Part shown: positions 56,189 through 64,000 of the stretch, piece by piece
Layout: each line of letters opens with the position of its first letter
Position numbering within the stretch: position 1 is the stretch's first letter
From: Platycnemis pennipes
Lineage: Eukaryota > Arthropoda > Insecta > Odonata > Platycnemididae
NCBI GenBank assembly: GCA_933228895.1
Contig: OW121846.1
Coordinates: 114,579,336 to 114,643,335 of the forward strand
Direction of reading: 5' to 3'
Length of the DNA stretch: 64,000 nucleotides
The notes under the pieces: generated by a model
The model's database searches: none
Told to the model about the DNA's origin: nothing
The model's input: only the letters and a program-made list of their open reading frames with translations
Made by a program: the position numbers and the translations under genes

Positions 56189-58142
56189 CAAATTTGGCAA
56201 AAGGTCATCATTTGGTACAGGAAAATGAAAATATGAAAGCCGTCTTTCAATGTATGCAACCGTTTACGAGAAATTGCTACGCTGAAAAATTGGAATTTTG
56301 CAAAAGTGACTACACATTTTACGGTATAATTCGGAGAATTTTAAAGCTACAAATGTGCAAAAAAGCTTTTTTTAAAGGCCTTGAATTGAATAAATGTTAT
56401 AAGAGGTCATTGTACAAAATTAAAACAAATACATTAAGTTAATAATTATGTTAAATTTTCAAATCGATATTTGACGATGTATCTTTGTCAGAATCTAGAC
56501 TTTTATCCGGTGGTACATCTACAAACATATGTGAAATAATGGGTCAAGCTAATCGTAAACTGGGTTTCATCAAAAGAGTATTGGGTTAATGTGACGATCA
56601 AGTACGAGAAATCAGCTACTTTTCCCTTGTTAGACCTCATTTGGAATATGCTGACAGTGTATGGGATTCCTACGAAATCGGTCTAAGTAATGAACTTGAA
56701 CGTGTGCAGCGAAGATCGGCAAGATTTGTAAAGGGAGGATACGATAATTATATAAGCGTAACCAGTCTATTAAATGAATTAAAATGGGAATCATTGTCAG
56801 ATCGCAGGTTGAAATTTAGACTTAATCTCTTAAACAAATTCCAAGGCAATATTTTCAGTGATGATATTAAAAAATATTTTACGAACCCCAACTTACTATG
56901 GCAGACTGGACCATAATCATAAAATTAGAGAAATTGATTCTTGAACTGACCGATTCAAAATGTACTTTATCCCTCGTACAATTAGAGATACGAATACCGG
57001 TAAATATGTCCTATCGGAGAGTAGCAATGAATAGCGTTGGTAGCTGCATGTTGGTATGAGTACTTAAAGCTAACCCTACTAACAGAATGTTTTTCCATGT
57101 TTGCTTTGCAATTTCTCTTTTTTAAATAGTGTAGTTCTGACTACTATATTAATACTATTCCTTTTTTATGCATGATATGTAGTGCATACTTGGTGGGAAA
57201 TCACCCACTGCCACACACCCTTGTGGTGGCTTGCAGGGTATTATGTAAATGTAGATATGTAAAGCGTCTCAGACTGAGTCACATATTAGTACCGCGAAAG
57301 GGAGCGGGACTGATGAAATCAACCAAAGAAATCTGGGAATCTCTTCTCCCAGGAAAAATGGAAGTTTGATCGATGCTTTGAAGTCGTGGACTCAAACACA
57401 TGATTATGCTAAAAAAATCCATAGATCAAGTAAATATCAGTTAGGAAAACTAAAAACAGCCATAAGCATTGGAAGTGGATGACAGGAGGAGGCCTGTCTA
57501 TATTATTCTCCTAGGCCGACCGCTGTAAGGCCTGGTACCGCTCCTCATGTATTCTAGGGCGCTGGTCACATATTCGGGAAGCAAGTGGCGATTTTCATGG
57601 TTAAAGGAGAAATATTACTTGGTATAAGGTTGACAATGTTGAGAAGAAGATAAAAGAGACAATGTGCTTAGATCTGAAGACACCAGAGTACCGTTTGATC
57701 GGCGCGAGCAGTGATCGGCCATTGTTATGCCTACGTTACAAACTATATTTCTTTCTAAAATGAAATATAACCTCTAACTAAGTTTTTTATTTGTAGAGGA
57801 GGGTAGTATCTGCAGCACATAAGGAAATGATGAAAATCGAAGACAAAGATACGCAGTCAAATATCGATTTGAAAATTTAAATTTTTTATAAACTTTAAAA
57901 ATGTGTTTATATTTTATAAAATGACCACATAATTTTTTACAAAATACTAGGCCTTTAAAATAAGCCCTGTTGCACACTTTCAACTTTAAAATTTCCTGAG
58001 TTATACCGTAGAATGTGCAGTCACTTCTGCCAAATTCGAATGTTTCCACGTTGCAATTTTTCATAAACGGTTGCATGTAATGAAAAATGGCTCTAAGAGT
58101 TCCATTTTACTATCAAATGATGATGTTTTGCCAAATTTGCTT
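56189..58142. mobile_element. Long inverted repeat element, arms ~300 nt
   Basis: Left arm 56,189-56,490 and right arm 57,841-58,142 are reverse complements at roughly 75% by eye. Shared blocks include AAATTTGGCAAAA, ATGCAACCGTTTA, TTTAAAGGCCT and TTTTCAAATCGATATTTGAC. Both arms keep a similar open frame: MQPFTRNCYAEKLEFCKSDY and MQPFMKNCNVETFEFGRSDC. The interior contains a CR1 insertion (56,530-57,258) and ~580 nt of unknown sequence. Probably a foldback or long-TIR DNA element. Confidence 0.7.
56530..57258 (+). mobile_element. CR1-like LINE 3' part, nested
   Basis: Starts at CATATGTGAAATAATGGGTC (HxCEIMGQANRKLGFIKRVLG), then SLVRPHLEYADSVWDSY, ELERVQRRSARFVKGGY, LLNELKWESLSDRRLKFRLN and the 3' UTR, ending in CTGCCACACACCC and AAATGTAGATATG. 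One stop after KRVLG and a frameshift after DDIKK. Heavily 5' truncated. Confidence 0.8.
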
Positions 58143-59168
58143 AAAATCGTTTGCCTTTTGGACCACTTTTGACGATTTTCTGGTGAAATTGGCCAAGGTA
58201 TATTTATGCTAAAATGAGTCATTTTAGTGTCATTTTAGTATGTAATATTTTATAAAGTGATGAAATGAAAATAAAGTTAAGTAAAGAAATGGACTATTTA
58301 TCCAGTAATATTTATATAAAACTGCATTACTCTACTACTTACGCATATTTGAGATGATTGGTCAGAAGGGATTAATTTCATCCTCCCGGCCGTTTAATGT
58401 TGCATAATTTAAAGGTCAAGGTGGAAATTGGATCACTAAATACTACCAGTAGTCCTTCAGTGGGTCTTTTGAAATCTCTTTTTGAAATAGACAAAATAAA
58501 TAAAAATGGATAACAAATGGTACGTAGAGACCCAAATATGAGAGAATGAGAATCTTTCATCGAGCATATCATGAATGGAAGAATTACTTGGATTTAGTCT
58601 CCTTTTATTTTTTATGCCACCAGTATTTTAACTATTATGAAACTAAAGGGATATTTAAACACCTCAACGTTTTTCAGCTGCTATTATTCTTCATTTAAAA
58701 ATATCAGTCACGCTATATAAAATGGGGTATTTCTAAAACAATTTTTTTGAAAAGGAGATGACCCCCAAGAGTCTAGTTCCATATTAAAATTGAGAGGAGA
58801 CTTGATTTAACGAGACGAGAGCGGAGTTTGATTGACCTAGTTTCTCAGCTCGTCATTGAGCAACACCATGAGATGAACAGTAAGCCTGGATTTAATGGTT
58901 GTTGGCACCATCTCTTTGGTGTTAGTGTAGTAAAATGCTGGTTGAAATCTTTAATCTTTTATTACATAAATAGCATTATATAATTATAATACAATTATGT
59001 TATAGTCATTGTTATATGGAAAACAGTAGTTAGCAGTGGGAGGTACATAGTGTTAGTTAGGCACTTATGATTTTTAGTGAGGGTTGCATCACTATGAGTG
59101 GCTAATTCAACTGATCTCCTGGGGTCCATAGGCGTCTCTCAGAGGGGCAGCGAAGAAACCGGTTGGGA
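58143..59168. other. No recognisable gene
   Basis: AT-rich. 58,143-58,225 aligns weakly with the left outer arm. Nothing else assigned. Confidence 0.3.
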
Positions 59169-59431
59169 TTACGGTACTAACACAGAAAAAACTTCAAAAT
59201 CTCCAAAATCTGCAAGGAGTATGTCTGCAAGAAGTAATCTGAAGAATAAGAAATCTCGTTTTTCTTCTGGGACTGGATCCAAAACAACAAGATACCGCGG
59301 GCCCTGCTGCACCAGCTCAAACGAACCGAAGGGAGCTAAGATGGTCAGCAGATCTTCCTGTGATCTCAGCGTTACTCCCGTCGTCGCTGGGTCCAAGATA
59401 ATGGTGGCCTGGATACGCATTTTCTTTTTTC
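59169..59431 (-). CDS. Exon-like ORF of unknown function, 83 codons
   Basis: On the minus strand a strong acceptor (TTTTGTCTTTTCTATCCAG) precedes the exon at 59,431, and ATG 59420 follows 11 nt later. The protein starts MRIQATIILDPATTGVTLRS, with QEDLLTILAPFGSFELVQQG, YLVVLDPVPEEKRDF and a Leu/Phe/Asp-rich end, then TAA. It is GC-richer than its flanks, and the minus frame looks like plausible coding sequence. The plus-strand ORF over the same bases is Ser/Lys-rich and probably a shadow. I do not recognise the protein. Confidence 0.4.
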
Positions 59432-59439
59432 CTGGATAG

Positions 59440-60460
59440 AAAAGACAAAAATAATCTGCTTAGACTAGACAACGTTACAAATCATAAGTAAGAGGTGTAG
59501 GGAGACAAAGGAAGAGTTAGCTATACCAGATTTTAGAGATTTTACACTTTCTTTTCATCAGTAGTCAGTGCTACCCATCCCTTTCAGCAGAACAAAATAA
59601 TTTTGTCTTTAGTAAGGTTGCTGATTGCTTGTTCAAGTAGGTGAAGGGTATGTATGCATTTATTAAGGTGAGAAATTTGTGCCACATGCAAGGAAACAGA
59701 ATGAGGTAGATTGTGAGCCAGTAGTAATCCTGATTGGAAACCTGTTAGGGAAGTTAAGGAAGTATCCACTTTGATGCTTCTTCATGTATTTGATTGGTTA
59801 AATCTTTCGTAATTCATAATACGTGTATTTCTTTGTTGGAGTTCATGAAAAGATTTTCCTGTGCATGATTTGATTCCTCAAACTGCAAGAAGCCAACTAT
59901 CTATACTCAAGTTAAGTGTGGATTTTTTATAAACGAGTGAGAACATTTAATCCAGCTCGTGAGATAACCAGAACGCCATGAACCAATGGGCAGAGACAAC
60001 TTGAAAATCCATCCAAAAATGGTCCCTTTCTGAGGTCAAAAGATCAAAATTCAAGAATTGAATGTCTCAAACAAAACATAACGGCATTTTTCTACCTCTG
60101 TGCCAAATTTCATCAAAATGGAACCGACGAATGTGTCTAAAATTAGAGGTTATAAATGACGCACGGTCAATGGGACAGCTGTATAGGCTCCGTACTGGTC
60201 TGTGGTTAGAGACTCGAGGCAGCCAAATTTGCTTATCTGTGAGGAGGCAGTTGGTGGCATTCGTATTCCCTTTGAGTTAAAGCTGGATTTGGACCGGCTG
60301 TGAACTGGTGCGCATCAATGTAAATTACTTATTTACGATTGAAAAACCCTTTTAACACTCATTTCATTAATATAATCCCGTATTCATCTCATTCCAAGAA
60401 TTATTTTCCTTTAAAACAACGTCATATACAACGTTTATTTCAATCATGCGTAGGGGAAGG
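59440..60460. other. No recognisable gene
   Basis: Short ORFs without motifs. Confidence 0.3.
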
Positions 60461-60613
60461 AACGAATGAAAAAGACTGGCAATTTTCCACAAGAATAAGG
60501 TTACTCGACCGGTTTCGGTGTACAACACCATCATCATGACCTGATGATGGTGTTGTAACCGGTCGTGTAAAAACCTTATTGTTGTGGAAAATTGCCAGTC
60601 TTTTTCTTTCGTT
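60461..60613. repeat. Head-to-head Penelope-type tail palindrome
   Basis: Left arm AAAAAGACTGGCAATTTTCC and right arm GGAAAATTGCCAGTCTTTTT are exact complements; further in, ACCGGT and CAACACCATCATCA also pair. The motif CTGATGATGGTGTTG followed by ACCGGTCG is characteristic of Penelope-like terminal repeats. The right arm lacks 6-8 nt present in the left. Two tails are joined head to head. Confidence 0.85.
60505..60540 (-). ncRNA. Hammerhead-like motif in Penelope-type tail
   Basis: In reverse: ATGATGA (family CTGATGA), stem II GGTGTTGTACACC, GAAA, then CCGGTC. All core elements are present except the first core C, and stem III is minimal as in Penelope-type hammerheads. Activity doubtful. 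Confidence 0.4.
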
Positions 60614-63600
60614 ATGATATTCCACCAAATCAAGCCTGAAATAACTACCTTCATACGTAGGGGTATAAATAAGTTTAAATAATAATGAGCTCAATTAATT
60701 AAAGGATTTAATTTTAGTTTTAGCTAATGATAGGCAGTATATGTAAGTTTAAATATTCTTATGTGTAACTTTGTGGAAAATGTATTGAATGTTTCTCTCA
60801 ACATGGATTTTGAAACTTGAAACAGTACATTTTTAATGATTTGTAGTACATACAATAATTTTTTGTGAGCTCTCCATTATTAAGAAGTGGAGGCATGGCA
60901 ATTATTACATTGCCTTCAACTATAGACTAAATTTCTGGAGAGTCCTTTACAGCAAGGAAATTATGACCTGGTAACAATAAATTTAATTTGCCACAGTTAT
61001 GATGATGCAATAGCCACAAGTTATAACTATATAACAATGAGATATGAAACAAATAAATGAAATAGATGTAGCTTCTGTCAGAAATTTGGAAGTAAAGTGA
61101 TTTTTATAATATAAAAACATCATTTGCTCTGTACTTAGCTGTTCTGTATTGATTTTTGTGTAGACTATGAGGACCCTAATTTAAGAGTATAGTTTCCTTT
61201 GCTAATGCAGGAATTGTGCTTTGTACAGTTTAACCCTGGGGCCAATAGATCGAATCTTATCTGAGCTTACGAAGAGTAAGTGAACCACACAATCCTTGCA
61301 TCTGTTTTTCAATGGCTAAAAAAAGATTCCCTTGAATGGAGTAAATCAGCACTAATTTTAATTTCATCAACATAAGATCAACTCAAGAAGAGAACTTTCC
61401 TTAAGTTTGCCGATGTAGAATTAGGTATGAGTGACAAAGGGCATTTGGATTATTTGGATTGCAAGGTAGGAAAACCTTACTTTTTAAGTGACAATTTACA
61501 TGTTGATTCCCTCTTTCTATCTATAAAACACGGATTGTCCAATCACTTACACCTGTACCTTCCAAAAATATTTTTATCATATACGTCATGATTATTTTCG
61601 GGGAAGATTTATTTCAAGCCCTTGCAATATTATTAACGCAAGTCGTCGATAAGTGCCTCAAATCAAATGTACTTGCGTACAATACAAGGTATTTATTTCC
61701 TTCTCATATCTTTTAATTAAGACAAATATTTTTCAAAAGACTTGACCTGACCTCTCTCGTCTGGACCAAATGTTGAGCGTGTGCTTCCTTACAATACCAC
61801 TGATAGTAAAAATTCGATGCATATCTTGAACGCCTTTGATTACAGTGTGACGCAAAGGTTCTGTACATGACTTAGTGAGATCCTGTTTTCTTCTTCCACA
61901 CGGCACCGGATGGAGACGGAATTCACAAAGAGTTCTGCTCCGTATAACGAACCGCATGAAGATATACTCGCACGCTCGCAGAGTGAGCGAGAGGCAACGT
62001 TCTGCTGCTAAGTTTAGCCTCAGTAATACGAACTGCCGTAGCTTTGGCTTTACTATGGTACAGGTAAGGCAGTGAGCTTATTTGCCGATCCAAAATGATA
62101 ACTACAAAGCGATGGGACATCGTCCTCTGGAATTTGAAATTTTTTTCTCCGCTGAGTGCGAGCGAGAGCTGTGGCAGGAATGTATGTCGGGGTATAAAAT
62201 GCACACGTGTAGATTTCGCGGTATTTATGTGTTTCCACCGTTAAATCAGCGAATGATTTCGTGAACGTAAGCAATCAGGTTGTTAATATTGGTCCCGCCT
62301 GTAGATGATGTGGCCGAGATAGCCATAACATAGGTATATTTGTAAATTTTGGTTGTGTTGATAGTGGGAATGTCGTTCACGTGGAGTGTGAGCAGTCAAG
62401 AGCCGATCAGAGACCCATAAGAGAACACCTGCCTCGGCGAGTCGAAGCTTCGAGAAAGATTTTCATTCCGAGACACGAAGTGAACAGTCTTCGAGATAGC
62501 TTCGCACAATGGGCAGTTTGCGTACGTATTGTCTGGAGTGTGGAAAACAGACCGCAGTGCCAGACCCGTTTGGAAGCACGTGCGGCGTCGGTGGTTCTTT
62601 TGCGGTTGGAAGACGTGGGATTTGCAGATTTTAGGGAGTATTTAGCACTGAGAGCAAATCAACACTGGGAAAGCAGTGGATATTGAAAATATTCTGTCCC
62701 TTCGTAGACCCTTGACAAACATGTTAGTGGAAAGTAAAGTAGAAATGAATTGACTAAGTGTTAAGAATCATTAACAGAAGCTGACAAAACTGGACATGAG
62801 GTACAGCAGTAACATATAATAACTTAGCTATTGATCAAATTTAGGTTTACTACTGGATGAAAGAGTTTGAAGAAAGAGGAGCCTTAGATCTTCGTATCGC
62901 GAAGGATAATCATGAGAAGACGCACTTTTCAGAATCCTACTGACGGAAAAGAATCACAGAATACATTTTAACCACTACGTGCATGATTATTGTGGCAAGG
63001 AGGATTTACCTTAATGGAATGAGAATTTCGTATCACATAGAGGGTATTAATATAATATTTCACATCTTATATATTTCCGGTCAATAAAAACATCTTAGCA
63101 CCTCACCACATCTCCTTCCTGGTTCATTCCAACAATTGGACGATATTCAATAAATCGTGATCATTTGCTTGAGAAACTTTCCAATTGAAAATATTTCACC
63201 ACAATAAGAACAATAAACCACTGTGTTAGGATGGGGAGAACGGGAGGATATTACCATGTCGAGACCAATCGTTGTTATAAGCCACAGCAATTGAAAAACT
63301 GATAATGGTAGTCGATCGAATATTCTTATAAATTTCAGGAACCTTAGCGGATCTATCTCCTTCATAACTACTACTCGAAAATGTTGAATTGGATTAATAA
63401 AGATCCCTGAATCACAAACAAGGAATTTTCATGAAAGGTTTCTGAGGGAGAAACTGACAGTAGAAAGAAGCTTTTCTTCATTTTTCGAAATTGTATTTCT
63501 GCTGAACTGCAAGATTTTCTACTCAATGAGACTACTTCAGAAATATATGGAAGATTTTGCAAGGGAGCATATAAACAAAGGACTCAAGGAGTCGGTGTTT

Positions 63601-64000
63601 AGTTTAAATGTAGGGTTGAGGTCGATTCCTCTCGTACTCACGGGAAAACTTCAGCCAACCTAGGAAATGGAGTCGTCGACGTCCTCCTTGTACCTCAGTC
63701 TCGATCTCCTCGTGATCCCGGGTGACGGGTTTGCAATAGTCACAAGGATAGAAGACTGACCGTGGACCTCTGCCGTACACTCCGAGGGCGATGTGACAAT
63801 TGTGCGTTCGACTTATTCCCTCGTTCGACTTATTCTGACAGGTGCAGTTGTATCCTTCCGCCAATTCACCGTCTTACCCCTCGGGGTGAGTCCCCGCTCC
63901 CCGCAAGTGTGGTGCAAGAGCACACAAATTTACAATACATCAAAGACAATAGCATTTGGTGGAAATATTCCCGACGGCAGTTCTCGGTGAACACGATAAT
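60614..64000. other. No recognisable gene
   Basis: AT-rich to 61,740. 61,740-62,690 and 63,600-63,900 are GC-richer with several short ORFs. The ORF 62,381-62,686 (plus) and an overlapping small frame reading MGSLRTYCLECGKQT, and the Cys/His-containing ORF 63,864-63,604 (minus: CDYCKPVTRDHEE), could be exons or transposon pieces, but no family was recognised. Confidence 0.3.

Noticed and set aside
59098..59439. 113-codon plus-strand Ser/Lys-rich ORF
   Set aside because: Covers the same bases as the exon-like minus ORF, which has better splice and codon context.
62490..62620. Small frame MGSLRTYCLECGKQT as a zinc-ribbon protein
   Set aside because: One Cys pair only, 42 codons, overlapping another ORF; insufficient support.
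1..64000. LTR retrotransposons
   Set aside because: No long direct repeats with TG…CA ends, primer-binding site or gag-pol motifs were noticed.

Overview
The window looks like nuclear DNA of an insect or close arthropod relative. It is AT-rich, packed with eukaryotic transposable elements in many states of decay, and carries a 6.5 kb block of mitochondrial DNA in the ancestral insect gene order (ND4, ND4L, tRNA-Thr, tRNA-Pro, ND6, CytB, tRNA-Ser, ND1, tRNA-Leu, 16S, tRNA-Val, 12S). ND4, ND4L, ND6 and ND1 in the block are broken, so it is read as a nuclear mitochondrial insertion (NUMT). I found no convincing single-copy host gene. Families were recognised by eye, without any database search.

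Layout. 1-5,100 (minus strand): a CACTA-like transposase ORF with one in-frame stop, followed downstream by a separate spliced gene of the DUF4806 type. 6,900-8,340: the 5' end of an RTE-like LINE and a piggyBac fragment. 8,340-14,800: mostly unassignable, with a 53-bp perfect palindrome at 12,967. 14,798-19,640: a GC-rich minisatellite, a twin-primed CR1-like LINE, a pogo/Tigger-like element and a CR1 shard. 20,104-22,005: a LINE with a PHD-finger ORF1 and an open endonuclease domain but no reverse transcriptase. 22,309: a second, inverted copy of the minisatellite. 22,646-25,667: a full-length piggyBac with matching ends and TTAA duplications. 27,400-36,250: endonuclease and tRNA-SINE remnants, a hammerhead-like motif, a piggyBac terminus, a hAT end, an internally deleted CR1 and a Penelope-like RT remnant. 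37,084-38,358: a piggyBac with a 400-codon open frame. 40,487-42,677: a palindromic SINE and the longest CR1-like RT. 42,895-43,353: an unidentified exon. 44,016-50,495: the NUMT. 51,316-53,337: a hAT-like element with an 8-bp target duplication and a duplicated terminal segment. 53,470-60,613: a second pogo-like remnant, a tRNA-SINE, a ~300-bp inverted repeat split by a CR1 insertion, an exon-like ORF, and a Penelope-type palindrome. 60,614-64,000: nothing recognisable.

The parts do not form a pathway; they are layers of insertion. One CR1-like family supplies many pieces, including at least seven copies of its 3' tail (core CCCTGCCACACACCCT, then GATGTA repeats). The most interesting structural signals are three head-to-head snap-back palindromes built on SINE/Penelope-type tails, two homologous minisatellite arrays in opposite orientation, the transposase plus DUF4806 gene pair, and an undamaged 377-codon cytochrome b inside an otherwise damaged NUMT.
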